From Limanda limanda (taxonomy: Eukaryota > Chordata > Actinopteri > Pleuronectiformes > Pleuronectidae): a stretch of 64,000 nucleotides of DNA. Below the pieces are notes generated by a model. That model saw only the letters and a program-made list of their open reading frames with translations. It did not search any database and was not told the origin of the DNA. Each line of letters starts with the position of its first letter. Position 1 is the first letter of the stretch. Below, one piece after another: positions 52,033-64,000 of the stretch. The stretch spans positions 6,750,811-6,814,810 of the forward strand of contig NC_083656.1 of NCBI RefSeq assembly GCF_963576545.1, given 5' to 3'. A program made the position numbers and the translations under genes.

Positions 52033-55000
52033 CTGTGGAGGAAGAAGAGAGATTTGCAATGTTATGAGTCAAATATACAGTTACTCTCAACCAAGAGAGA
52101 GCTTTTCTACACCTAGATAACCCTGGTGGTCTGTTTTTTCTGCTGTGGTCAGTATTTTTCCTTACCCTCTCACTAATGAGAATACTCTCTGTACCTGTGT
52201 TCTTTCAGTGCAGACATTGATTTCTATGAGTGTTGTGGCTCTTAAGACGCACGTGTGCAGCAATAACACACTTTACTGTGTACGTGTGGAGAAAGAGGCA
52301 CATGCATCACATACATCTTTTATAAATTTGTGCAATTTTCAGAAGTAGCACCTCGAATGTCTGCTTTCTCTTGTACAAGAAGAAAGAGGCTTTCTGTTGT
52401 ATTCTACTCAAACCTGTTCTATTCTACTACATTCTACTCTAATCTGTTCTATAACACTACATTCTACTCTATTCGTTTCAACTCAACTCTATTATATTCT
52501 TCTCAATTCTACATTGGTCTATTTTGACATAGTCTACTCAGTTCTATTCTATTTTTACTATATTCTACTCTTATCTGTTCTATTCTACCCTATTCTACTC
52601 TACTATACTCTAATATGTTATGTTCTTCTAAATTACTCTACTACTGCAATCTGTTCTATTCTGCTCTTTCCTATTTTCATTCACAACATTTTCAGAAGTA
52701 GGTTCTCTTATGTCTGCTTTCTCTTGCACAATAACAAAAAGGCTTTCTGTAATCTACTCTAATCTGTTCTATAATACTACATTCTACTCTATTCAATTAT
52801 ATTCTACTATACTCTATTAAAGTCTTCTCAGTTCAACTCTATATTGTTCTATTTTACCAATGTCTACTCAGTTCTTTTCTATTTTTACTATATTCTACTC
52901 TTATATCTTCCATTCTACCCTATTCTACCCTACTATACTCTAATATGCTATATTCTACTATATTCTACTCTACTATACTCTAATCTGTTATGTTCTACTA
53001 TATTCTACTCTACTCTACTTACAATCTGTTATATTTGACTCTGTCCTATTTTTATTCGCTATATTATACTCTTTCTATTTTATCCTATTATTTTCTACTC
53101 TGCTTTATACTATTCCACATATTTGTAGAACTCTGTCAGTAAAGTGATCATTCACCCGTTCAGTATTGATTTCCCGTCACAAACACACCTTAGAAATGTG
53201 ACAATAGATTTCATAACTTCCTTTGACACTTTAAAGTCCATCTTTGAGAATGAGTCTTGAAATGTAAAAGTATCAGAATGAGGACCAGTCACTTTAAACT
53301 CACTTATGGGTATTTTTTCCTTTCCAGAGCTGTGACTGTACGTTTGATGGTTGTTAGAGTTTCCTCACAAAGGCTTCAAAAATAGCATTGGGAGAGAAGA
53401 TGTGTTGCACAAGGGAAAATTTAATCGAGGCAATCAACTGTGAAACGTCTATTTCATGCCTTTGTAATAATACTCCGACGTGAGAAATTCAGAAGATAAA
53501 CCCGGTGAAAAAAGGATTTTCCCACAAAAACTACAACAAGAGACACGAGTTTAGATTCTCACGCCACAGAGTGAAGGTTTTTGGAACGTTTCTAGTTGTT
53601 AACATGTTTTAATCAAAGAAAAATGACATGTATGCGTGATCAAGTGAAGAAAACATGTCAAAATCATTTATTTGTGCATCTAGAGACTTAAGCAGACGTC
53701 CTTGTCTTCGTGCAGCATAAATAGCTTAATTTCTTTTCACCTATCCGATAGAATTACTTCCACTCGTTAGCCATAACCATAACAACGCCCTTTTGAACCG
53801 AGTGTGTGAAAGAAAAGTAAAATTCCATCTCTGAGCTTTGCTAAACATGGAATTTGAGAATGTTGCCTCATTTGGATTAAATTTTGATTAGATTAAAAAT
53901 TAATTGATGCTTAAGACTTTGGAATTAAATGTTAATTTGCCATTAAATAGTAGGTTGCTAAACTCTCTCCGCAGTGGAGGCCTGTCACACGTTTCCCGAG
54001 CAGAGGATGTGGCGAGATGTTAGAATTTAAGAGGCAAACGTCTGAACTTGTTAAAAAGAACAAGACAACGTGCGACTTACTTATGGTCTGTGGGCGACAG
54101 ACTTTAAATACTTAAACGACACATTATGAAGCAGCGAAAGCAGAAAAATACTCATGTTGGCTGCGACTCTTTCAATTCAGCCCAGGCCCAGTTATCATAG
54201 ATAATCTTACTACATTATATAGTATAGTAAAATATATGACAGTACTTATTAGTTCATGTTCGCTGATCTTCTTTGCGCATGATAATCAGCAACAATGGTA
54301 TATTTGGTAAACACCAGCATCATTGTGATGATAGTCCCACTGCCACAGGACTTCCTCTAATTACTAAACTTTATAACCACATATAATTAACTTCCCCTTT
54401 GATTCTCGTTTCTTTGGGTCCTTAAAAAATTTAGAAGTGTCTGTCTTATCTGGAACTCCTCTGTGATGTCTTCAAACTAAATCAAGAATGCAACTGTGTT
54501 AATCTTCTCTGTGAAGTACAGATACAAATAGAATTTTAAGTCTCGACGTCTGAAGAGGAGAATGAACCGAGAGGATTCCTTCTTTCTGAAGCCGAGGAGA
54601 CAAACAACATTTTTCAGGGGACAAGGGATTCAATTTAACAAGGTTTCTTGGTTTTTGGCTAAAATCCAGTGAATTAACTGGAAACCACTGAGCCGTGACT
54701 CCGGCTCCGCTGACCCCTCGGAGCTCCACCATTAAGAAAGCCGCAAGGCTGAAAATAAAACACATTTGTTTTGTTTCAACTTTCCTTCCTTCCCTCTCTC
54801 TTTACTTTTACGTCTCTATTTCTTTTCTTCCTTCTTCCCCGGCACTGATTTTGACCGTTCTTCCACAAGTACACATTCGGAGCTCAAACATTTCTTTTTC
54901 CAGCTCTTGCCTCGTTTGTGTGTATTTTTGTTTTTGTGGGAAGCGCTTCTTTTTTACTGACAAAACCACTTTACAAATCAATCTCACATGAGTATCTGTC

Positions 55001-55161
55001 TCGGATGGTTCCTGCACAATTTAGATTTTGACGCCGCTAAAACATCCTCCAGCTGACTCACACTTAGACCTTCATTGGGCTCCGTGCCACGATAGCAAAG
55101 TGCTCTCCCTGCACAGCCGGGGGCGCACTCTACTAATGTGGTGCTGGGTGGCATCACTCAC
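52033..55161 (-). other. nrg3-like intron with TTCTA-type arrays
   Basis: A 3.1-kb intron. The half nearest the exon holds the TTCTA arrays (52335-53205). The remainder (53.2-55.1 kb) is AT-rich with no recognised feature. Confidence 0.6.
52335..53205. repeat. TTCTA arrays sharing the 3' half of the 620-bp unit
   Basis: Two arrays of ttctac/ttctat-type units follow similar leaders (tttcagaagtagcacctc at 52338 and tttcagaagtaggttctc at 52687). The second ends with tagaactctgtcagtaaagt and cacaccttagaaatgtgac, the same tail as units 1 and 2 on the other side of exon 51906-52032. Confidence 0.85.
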
Positions 55162-55264
55162 TTGTTGCGGCGGTAGAGAGCCATGCACGCCACTCCCAGC
55201 AGACAGATCCCCGAGGCGATGCTGAAGATGGACAGCACCTGCCGCTGGTAGGTGTCACCGCTCT
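55162..55264 (-). CDS. nrg3: neuregulin-3-like exon, transmembrane segment
   Basis: This 103-nt exon has acceptor cttccgcag and donor AACAA then gtgagtg. It reads 33 codons in the order SGDTYQRQVLSI, FSIASGICLLG, VACMALYRRN. The YQRQVLSI block is the signature of NRG3 just before its helix. About 20 hydrophobic residues (roughly residues 9-30 of the exon) form the single membrane span, followed by the basic stop-transfer YRRNK. Phase is 1 in and 2 out, and the Lys codon completes across the next junction. This is the strongest exon in the window and fixes the strand. The helix differs from the human helix I remember, at roughly half of its positions, which fits a teleost paralogue. NRG1 and NRG2 are less likely because they read VLTITGIC at this place. 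Confidence 0.93.
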
Positions 55265-58200
55265 CTGCGGAAGAGGAGAGAGAATACAGTTGAGGCCGTT
55301 GAATTTCCAATCTGACACAGAGGACATGGGCTGAGCGAGCAGGACGGGAATATATGAAGAATTAACACACACACACACAAGCTGTGGGCGGATGTACACA
55401 CACACACAGTCACACACAAGACATCCACCGACAATCTGTATTAGCATAAAGCGACCAATGCTGCTGTCAGTAAATGTCAGTGTTTGAGCACGGGGTGGGA
55501 ACATGGTGACACGGGCAGGGCTCAGTGACATGTGCTAACTGAAGTGTGATAATCATTTCGTTCAGACGAACCCGGCAGGCAACACCAGCGGAATGACTCG
55601 GCCCAGCAGGGGCCACATCCACTGTGTGTGTGTGTGTTTGTGTGTCTGTGTTTGTGTGTGTTTGCATGCGTGCGAGTTTCCTCATGTGTGTCAGCGTTCA
55701 GAGACTGATGGCGACAGGGAATTAGCAGCAAACCAATGCTCCCGGAGCTTCTTGTCAAAACCCTTGCACATCAGCAACAGAGGCTTAAGGTCACGAGCAG
55801 CTGGGACAAGCAGTTGATCCCGGGCTGATATGTGTGTGTGTGACGCAGCAGCTGGATCGGAGACCTGCGCTACTTCCTGCAGCTTGTGGCGTGGCGTGGC
55901 GAAGGCTTATCCCCAAAAACTCTCTCGGCAAATCGTGCAGTGGTCAGACCGAGGGAAAGGAGCCGTCCATCTTAAAACCTGCGATTTGGCATCTAACTAA
56001 TTCGCTGACATCAGGCGTCAGAAGTTTGGAGAGAGAGAGAGACTTCTCTGTCCCGCTGTCACCGGCGACCTCGATGGACACCGCCCGTGACATCACTCAG
56101 TCACACTCAAAAAACAATAAATCCCCGTGTGTCAGGTCTCGGCCCCTTGACAACCACAGGGAAGAGAACATCGGTGCAACCTGCCCGTGACCTTTGAGCA
56201 CTTGTTTGTGGCTTTTTGATGCCGTAGACAGAGAAAGTGTCCGGGGAGGTCTTCCTCGTTCGTGCCTGTCTGCCCAGGTCCATCAACCTCCTCCAGCTCT
56301 GGTTGTTTGAGGCCAGGGTGACGACCGGCGAGCTTCCTGTGCTCAGAGTTTACACTCCAGTGCAACTGTGAGGCGCGTTTGCACCATTTTTTATTCCTCT
56401 GTTCAGCTTCTGCCTCGGCGTTACATCAGTGCCGCATCAACATATTTAAAGGGTGAGATGGTGTAACCGAGTTCAAACTGCAGGGAAACCTTTTTACTGT
56501 TAGGATGCTGCAGGCAGGGGATAAAAATAACATGAGAACACATCCTGGAGTCGCATATATATAAGTTATATAAATATATATCAGCTCCTAGGGAAAAAAG
56601 TTCTGCTGGGTTTGATTTAAATAGATTCAGTCCAGAGGAATGCTGCAGGGGCGGCCAGATGTGACACGCTGCTGTTAATTTAATGCTGATAAATCACTCC
56701 ACTGATGATTCTGGTTGCTGTGATCAGAAATGACTGAGACACACTGAACGCATTCAATCACATTTGGACTTTTAATTTATTGCAACAAATAATATGTTGT
56801 AATTAGATACAAAGTTGGAGTAATTTTTCACGGGCATATCATCACTGAGAAGCACAATCTGCTCTGTGACTAATTAACTCGTTTAGGTGTAATTGTGTTT
56901 TATAGTCTGACTGCTGCTGGATTTGTGATGTTGTCGTAATAATAATGAGATTTATTTTTGTCCAGAACTAAAGTAAAACAACACTCAGGGTTAAAAACTG
57001 TTTGGAAAAACTAGATAAATATTGTTGACACTGTTATATCTAATTAAAAAAATGGATGATTTCTAAATATTTGCACATTTTAATTAACCTGGATTATTTT
57101 GATGTTGTTAGAAAGTTGTTAAATATAAAGATATATCAGGCTCAAAATATTTCCCAACAAAGAAATTTACTGATAACACATATTGATGATTGGGTTAATT
57201 GGCATATTGAGGTTAGTTTCACATTTAATCAAATGACACGAATAGCTGTAAACACTTTAGTTTAAATTATAATCATTTGAATTACAATAAATTTGGTTTA
57301 TTCCGTTTGCCACGGACGCAGCAGCGAACGGCTTTAAGCTTCACAAGTGAGCGGCAGGAGTTTCAGCTGAAGTCTGCTCTTTGCTCATAAGAAGAATATC
57401 TGAGCCAATGTAAACCCTGCAGCCTTTCTCCCATTAGTGAAATAATAATGACCTCTTGCATGTTGGAAATCTGTGAGAAACATCCCCCCCTGCTGCCTCT
57501 TCGTCATGTGGGCCACCACCTGAGACAAGCCTCTGCCCTTTTACATATTTTGGGGGTATTAAAGAATTAAGCTTTTCCCAAAAATCGGAGCATAAAAACA
57601 GCTGTCGACAAAGCTCTGGTGAATGGCTGCGAGGAAAAAACCCAACATGCAGTCTGTACATAAAACCATTACAGGCCTTTCATGCCTGATGCCTACGAGG
57701 CATTCCTGTAATGAGATGCATGAGCTTGTTGGGGAAGGGAACAAACTGAGCAGCCTCGGCTGTGTTGGCTGAGCTCTGTCGTATTGACATAAGGGCCAGA
57801 CCATCCCATATGGGCAGCCATATCATAGCAACCATTCTATATATGACAAGATAAAGCTATAATAAGGCCAACGCTAAAGTATCCATGACAAAACGGGTTG
57901 GGTGGGGGGGTGGGGGGGCACATGAGAGACACAAAGCTGCAGCCGCTCGGTGGAAGACGACTGCAGCAAAATTAAAAGACGAGATGATATTTGGAGCACT
58001 CTCCTCTATCCAATTCAAACGGAGCTCTGCTTTTATTCTGACAGTCTCAGACTCCAACTGTCACAGTCTCGGACTCACTGTGTGTAGTGCAACCGTCAAG
58101 TGATTCATCGAAGCAGAGGGTTTGGGGGGGGAATGATAACGGAGCACAATGAATAAGCAAGTGAGCCCCAGTGCTTAAAGCTCACAGCCCCAAAAAAAAC

Positions 58201-58541
58201 AAGAAATTACAAACTAAATCCCAGAGTCAGTCAGTCATCTGTCCGAGCCGTCCATCGATCGTTCTCCGTCTCATCTCCTCTCATGCCTCCGCCCACCTGC
58301 AGTTGCTTTCTGAACTAATTTAGTCCTCGGATTAAAATCACTGAGCTGAGGAGCGCTGGGTGCAGGCGGGAGCGTCTCCTCTCCTCTTCCATTTCCTGGA
58401 GCAAGTGTGTGATGTGACGGCGGCGTATGGAGCCGTGCTAATGGAAAACTTCACAGCACGCCATGTTGGTTTTTATGTGTGCACGAGAGGCAGCCGGCGA
58501 GCACAGAGGAGACAGGAGAAGAGGAAATAAAAAAATGTGTT

Positions 58542-58604
<63 letters not shown>

Positions 58605-59137
58605 GGGTGTTATATAGAAAGAGGGCTGGATAATTTGTTTTTTAAAGATTTCTTAACCACCTGGGAGCCGTGAAGGTATCTTAAGTAACATCAAGTAGAA
58701 TCCCAAAGAGGTTTAAATTACTTTTGCATTACCTCTGATTCCACTAGAGAACTTTTTTCTGCATGTAGATTAGATTTAACAAATTTCGAGTCACAACTTA
58801 TAAAACAAAAACTCGTTGCTAAACTGACAATGAACACACGCAACAGAGAAGTACGGACACACGCTCGTGCGTTGACATGCAGCGGGTCTGACTTTATTGC
58901 TTTCTGCTCATTATACAACTCCTCTCTAACAGCACTGTTCCTCACGCAGACAGAATGCACCTAATTCGCCACCGCGGTGTTTCCATGGAGACTGGCCCAC
59001 ATTAATTTTTCCAAGGTGAGCGGCCTTGTTGTGCTGGATTGTGTGTTTCTCTGTGTGTGTGGTGTTTTCGCCGACACGAGGCACATGAATGGTCGAAGAA
59101 CTGTGGAAAGAGAAATGAAAAATGAAAAAAGTCTTAC
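55265..59137 (-). other. nrg3-like intron
   Basis: A 3.9-kb intron. It holds an interrupted (TG)n at about 55623-55662, a ga run at 56030-56041, G-rich runs at 57900-57918 and a (GT)n at 58543-58601. No gene recognised on either strand. Confidence 0.6.
58543..58601. repeat. (GT)n microsatellite
   Basis: A perfect array of about 59 bp. Confidence 0.95.
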
Positions 59138-59164
59138 CCATGAACTCGATCCCAAGTTCATCAG
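59138..59164 (-). CDS. nrg3: neuregulin-3-like exon, juxtamembrane segment
   Basis: This is a 27-nt exon with a clean acceptor (gagcag before CTGATG) and a consensus donor (ATGG then gtaag). It is preceded by a long pyrimidine tract. It starts in phase 1 and ends in phase 1 and reads (x)DELGIEFM plus G. Vertebrate NRG3, as I recall it, has DHLGIEFME directly before the membrane helix, so this is the short stalk between the EGF domain and the transmembrane segment. The last G joins AG of the next exon to give Glu, producing EFM-E-SGDTYQRQ as in the family. NRG3 is a membrane-anchored ErbB4 ligand expressed mainly in neurons, and this stalk is the region where neuregulins are shed. The preceding EGF exon was looked for up to 64000 and not found, so it should lie outside the window. 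Confidence 0.88.
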
Positions 59165-60959
59165 CTGCTCAGTCCAAGGCCGGAAGCGAGGCGGGAAGGC
59201 GAAGGAGGGAGAAAGAGAGAGGAGAAGAGAACAGTTACAACATGATGCCCCGCCATCTTACTCAAAATTCACCTTTGGGAGCGAGAGAGAGAGAGAGAGA
59301 CACAGGCAGCAGCTCGACCGTAAAGTTGGTTTTGACGGCTTCCTCTGACACCCCTCTCTCTCCCCTGCGTCAGGTAATGAAGCAGCCAGCCCAAGATGCT
59401 CTGTATGCTTCTCCATGAAACACACAGCAGAATTCACACAGGCCCGGCGGTGGCTTTGAAAGAAGAAAGGGGAACCAACAAAGATACGAGCGGGCTGAGA
59501 GGATTAGAGGAAGGATGAAAAATAAAAGTTGAAAAATGACATATCATTTAGCTTTATGTCACTGATGTTGCTTTTTCTATCAACTGAAGCCCGAGGCCTG
59601 GCAGTAATTATTCTCCTCTGTCTCCGAGCATGGCTTTTCAATATTCAGGCGCTGGTCGCTCTAAGATACGTGGACCCATAGGCATATATGTAACCGTCTT
59701 TGTCTTTTACACACACACAGACACACACACACGCTTTGACATACATCTTCTCTCTCTCTCTCTCTCTCTCACAAACACACACACACAGTTTGTCTTCATG
59801 CAGTTAAGTCTTCCCTCCCGGTGCCAGTGCGGAGGAAACATAAAAAGGATCACTGGTGTTCTTCCCTTCCTTGACAGTGCCCCCTTTTCATGTCACTGTA
59901 ATGTAATCTCATTTAAATTAAAATGAAACCCTCACTGGTAATTGCTTTCCTGACAGAGGTGGTCGGAGTTTTTAAATAGAATTGGGCTTGCCAGGCACTT
60001 GACATGTGGTTTTGTGTGTGCACTCGCAAAAAAAAAAAAAAATGGGAAAAAATTAAATGGCAGTAACATAGAAATAAAATTAAAATAAATGAGTAAAAAC
60101 AAGTGCAAGGGAGGAATCTTGCTGTGGCTTTATTGGTTTTGAGCAAAGTAAAGTGGAGCGAGCTTCAGAAAGGCAAGAGACAATTGAACACTTGGATGAA
60201 TGGATTATAGTAATTGCTCAGGGTTATCCCACTCTATTAAGGCATGTGATTTGAGGAAATATGTCATTTTTATTGCAAAAGTTGATGTCATTAGCAAACT
60301 TAGGGAAAGTTCAGGTAAAGTTCCAGAGAACATTCAGACCCGCGAACGTTATTATCATTAAACACAAAGCCGACTTCTCTGACGGCTTCCTAATGAGTCG
60401 AGGGGCTGTTCGGTGCTTACAGCGATAACAAGGGAGAGATGAGATGAGAGGGCCTGAGAGGAAAAGTCTGAAATCACCAAATTAATCAATCAATTAACAA
60501 ATAAATGTATGTTTAAACAGTACGGAGGTGTCATCCTGTTTTCGTTTAAACACAATGTTAGCGCGTCGTCTTTATCTCCTGCAGCCTCGAGGACTTTTGA
60601 ACAGATGTCAGGATTATTTATACGTTGAATCTCAGGAGTCTCACAGCAACTCACAAACCACACGTGTCCTCAGGCCCGGGTGTCAACTGCTTTATGAATA
60701 TGATTTATTATATCAAAAATAAGAATAGGAAAGATATAGGCCCAGATGGAGAGTTATGATATTGTAAGTATGAATTTGGTCCTCTGTGTGCTACGACTTA
60801 GCATATGTATACTTTGTAGGTGTGTGTGTGTGTGAGAGAGAGAGCACATACATACATACAATATGTAAACATGAGCACTTTTGAATAAACATGTATCACT
60901 GATAAAAATGTCAAAGAAGGACCGTAGCAGTTGTACGAGAATAAGAAATGTATGCGTAT

Positions 60960-61085
60960 TTTGACTTTTTAGTTTGGTCCATGTCCCATCTGCTAACATG
61001 GAGAAGGCCGGATTTATGAGCTGTACTGCAGCTGACCACCAGGGGGCGATTGAGCCGCTTATAATGTGCCACTAAACATTCTACT
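60960..61085 (-). repeat. dispersed repeat family A copy
   Basis: Contains ggtccatgtcccatctgcta, acatggagaaggccggattt, gagctgtactgcagctgacc and accagggggcgattgag, close to the family core. Confidence 0.75.
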
Positions 61086-61774
61086 AAAATAAAACCACCT
61101 TCAGATACAAAAAATAAAGAATCCCCTGTAACTAAACTGTATTCTGATTACTATCTAATTGTAACTAAACACAGTTACTTATATTTTGTATTCCAAACCG
61201 GTGGCTGTGTTATATGTAATCCTCCGTTCTGATTACAGAACCTGTGGATGCACTGAGGCGGGAGTCGAAGTCGTGTGGACAAAAGAAGCTTTTGAACAAA
61301 GAAGACGGACGAAGGCGACGAGGAGCAGTCGAGGCCAGAGGAAGAAGAAGAGGAGGAGGTGGAGGAGGAAGAGTTATCTCCTGTTGGTATGGCAGCAGAT
61401 GAGTCAAGACGTGAGAGAGCACCGCTGCCTCATCATGTCCGACGATGTTAACAGAGAGAGAGTGGGAGAGACGGAGAAGAAGCAGCGAGAGGAAGGGACG
61501 AGGTTAGAGGATGTTCCAGGAGACGGATGTGGAATCCTCCGTTTGCACTGGGGTGACTAATGAAAAGCTAAAGGCTGCTGATTGATGTACATGTGGAGCT
61601 GTATTGAATATTGGTCTGTTCTGTTGTGGGACTGTCGGCCTGTATGGAATAATTAGCTGTGATGTCTATCAGCCCCTATGGGATCGAACTCTGCATCGAT
61701 GTTTGCTTATCAGTTGCTGTGTTCAAATAATTGGTTGAGCCAATGCATCTATAAATCACGTCTTTTGTTGGTTT

Positions 61775-62260
61775 AGGTTATTAGTTCCCAGGATTACGCA
61801 GAAACTACTCAACCCGCTTCCATGAAATGTTGTGCAGATGTTGGGACTAAAGAGGAATTCATACAATTTCGGTGCAGATCCAGATCAAGGGAATAATTCA
61901 GGAACTTTTCATCGATTTCTCAGAAAATGGATCTTGAAGGGAAACAAAATCAGGCATGTTTACTAGACTGGTATTTGAGTGTATGTGCTTTAATGTAGAT
62001 TTTAATATAATCTGGATTCAATGAATTTAAATGTGTTTTTTAATAAGGGGAATTTTGGGCCTTGGTGGTTTTCATCTGCCCTTGTTCCTCTGTTAGTTAG
62101 CAGAAGTAGCTGGTGGGATTAGCAGGAAACTGCTAGTGTGCAAATCCAAATACATCCAGATCTAGTGGATTTAAATGTAGTTTTTAAAGGTGTCAATTCT
62201 TATTTTCCACCACACAGGCGTTAGCTATAAGGAGTTATGTGCTCTACTGAGTTCAGCCCC
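61775..62260 (+). repeat. dispersed teleost repeat (unclassified)
   Basis: I recognise the order actactcaacccgcttccat, ggtgcagatccagatcaagg, tttctcagaaaatggatctt, atctggattcaatgaattta, ttttgggccttggtgg and gtgctctactgagttc from many fish genomes. Class and ends not resolved. Confidence 0.7.
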
Positions 62261-64000
62261 ACTAATCTAAGTATTACATCCAAAAGTGACGGGATTGGGA
62301 TAGATTCTGGTCTAGAGGAGAGAGGAGGAACGAGAGAGCTACCGGAGACGTGAAGAAGACAGAGACAGACAGAGTTAAACACTGTTGTTATAGTTCAGAT
62401 TCCTTGTCAGGCAATGGAAACACTGAGACGCTTCTTTTCTCAGGGTTTGACTCCTGCTTCTGCAAATAAATATAAGAACAAAGTTGATTTCACTCATTTT
62501 GTTTAAGCCCAGCCTCCAGACAGGAAGCTCACAGTGTCGGAACACCTGAACATCCTGTTGCCGCTGTCACAGACTCATGAGTCAAACAGTCAAGAGCCAA
62601 TCAGCTCTGGCCGCTGCACGTTCTGCTTTTTTTCCATGAGGAGTTTTGAGTGCCAGCTTCAAATATGGTCCACATTTCCCCGACTGTGGCCCAGACACTT
62701 GGCAAAGGCCAGAGAAGTAAACTCAGCACCTCCCTGATGTTTCCCTGATGCGTATTATCCATTCCACACTTTCCCTGTGATCGCCCGTGGCAACAGCGAG
62801 CCCTTCCCGACTCTTAAATCGCCTTCACTGTCGCGGGCCGTGCAGGCGGTGTCATTACGTTGTGGTACACGTCCCCTTCCTCTGGCGCTGCCTTGTCTGG
62901 AGACATTCACCGATCACAATGTGTGCAGGCTCCTAATCCCTCGCGCTGGCAATTCCAAAGGCACCCGCGGGATCCGTTGACGGGGGTCTTTCGGGAGCCG
63001 CGGGCGAGTTTGGAGAATACCTGCGCATGGTGTCAGGTGTTTTTGGACCCGATTAACAGGCAGGGAATCTGGCAGGTGGTGGAGACAATGGCAGGAGTGA
63101 GTCAAATCCTTAATCCCTCTCCTTCACCTGGGTGAGCAGGGACCTGGGGAGCCGGCGCACGTGTTGGTGTGCGACTGAAACCAATATCCTGTGGAGCTAC
63201 TTACTCCGGGCTTAATATCTATACCGGAGATGAACAGTTCAAATTAGGCTTGCCTTTCTCCTCTTGGTAAATCAAGCTTCTTCCAACCTCATCTTCCGTC
63301 TTCCGCCTCAAACATCACCAGAGGTTCGAGCGGCCCGGCTGAGCATCATTAGCGGCGGGAGCCTGAACTCTCTGGCGTTTTACAGAAGAAAGTCATTGTG
63401 GCTCTTTATCAGGTATAAAGGGACTCGCGGCCTTCCTGCACTCCCATGCCTCCAATTAAAGACCACGGCACTCCCCCGCTGTGCGCCAATATGCGAGACC
63501 CCAGCTCCCTCCTCCCCCTCCTCCCTCCCAGAGCCGAGCGCACAGCGGTATAGCCGCAGCACCTAGCAGGGGGCCTCTTCTTTCTTTTGTCACCGGGGCT
63601 TTTGAGAGGTGCACCACCGTCTGTGGCTTCTCTCTCCGCGTCTATAAGGACGCGAGTGGCAGGGCGAACGAGACGATCGGGCCGGTCGATACCGAGACAA
63701 AGACAAAGGACGAGGGGAGATGGACGATTTGTGACTTTAGAGAAACAGCCAGAAGGAGCAAACCATCACTAACCCACTCCCACACACACACACATACACA
63801 CGATGAATCGAATTCCACTGGAGCTCGTCCCAGTTGTAGTTGTGTGCATGCATGTGTGTATGTTATTACATGACTTGGCTTTTGAAAGCAGGATAATCCC
63901 AAAAAAATCCCTGGTAATCTGTGTACATTTTAGATTACTCTGTATCAACAGAGATCAAAACAGGCTTCGCTCCTCGGTCAAATCTTCCAGGGCGCACTTG

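Larger units (their letters stand above)
59165..64000 (-). other. upstream part of nrg3-like locus, no exon found
   Basis: This should be the intron upstream of the juxtamembrane exon, because the EGF-domain exon is not visible on the minus strand. It holds CA and (TC)n arrays (59748-59770), a family A copy, a teleost repeat (61775-62260) and a CpG-rich stretch (about 62770-63720). Confidence 0.5.

Noticed and set aside
61186..61560. Plus-strand Arg/Lys-rich 124-codon frame, with an acidic alternative frame over the same gag/gga tract
   Set aside because: Purine-rich low complexity explains both frames. There is no family match and no supporting splice context.

Overview
This window looks like a piece of a percomorph-type teleost nuclear genome. 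It has one vertebrate gene broken into short exons by kilobase-scale introns, long CA/GT and GA microsatellites, and a dense load of small DNA transposons (hAT, piggyBac-like, Harbinger-like), a tRNA-derived SINE and several unclassified repeats that I recognise from teleost genomes. There is no sign of bacterial or viral gene organisation. Almost all of the short open frames are chance frames or repeat translations.

The one gene I can support is a neuregulin-3-like gene (nrg3) on the minus strand. Six exons can be chained with consistent reading phase: 59138-59164 (juxtamembrane, phase 1 to 1), 55162-55264 (transmembrane, 1 to 2), 51906-52032 (2 to 0), 42481-42590 (0 to 2), 35625-35807 (2 to 2) and 31569-32322 (phase 2 to stop). 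They encode the stretch from just after the EGF domain through the membrane helix and the whole cytoplasmic tail. The EGF exons and the N-terminus would lie beyond 64000 and are not in the window. Motifs I recall from vertebrate NRG3 are clear in the juxtamembrane, transmembrane and 35.7 kb exons, and at one place in the last exon (VPIIPS). The rest of the tail is strongly diverged, which suggests a paralogue or a fast-evolving copy.

Region by region: 1-31.3 kb lies downstream of nrg3. It holds one candidate plus-strand exon at the left edge (44-238), a TTAA-flanked piggyBac-like MITE (10653-11220), a Harbinger-like MITE (13621-14596), a repeat with an internal duplication (15321-15860), a 610-bp tandem duplication (19.5-20.8 kb), two hAT-type insertions (about 22.03-22.30 kb and 22482-23369, the second with a BED zinc-finger remnant), a perfect 101-bp tandem duplication (27601-27802) and a SINE. 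From 31.3 to 59.2 kb is the nrg3 body. Its introns carry a 1.4-kb hAT element with an 8-bp target duplication (42908-44334), a 1.37-kb-spaced direct duplication (46.1-48.2 kb) and 620-bp tandem units with TTCTA-type arrays on both sides of exon 51906-52032. From 59.2 to 64 kb is upstream intron or locus sequence with a known-type teleost repeat and a CpG-rich stretch.

I found no convincing new biological system. The most useful results are the exon reconstruction, including a phase-restoring exon at 42481-42590 and the divergent last exon, and the set of transposon insertions with readable ends and target-site duplications. All family assignments come from reading and memory, without database searches.
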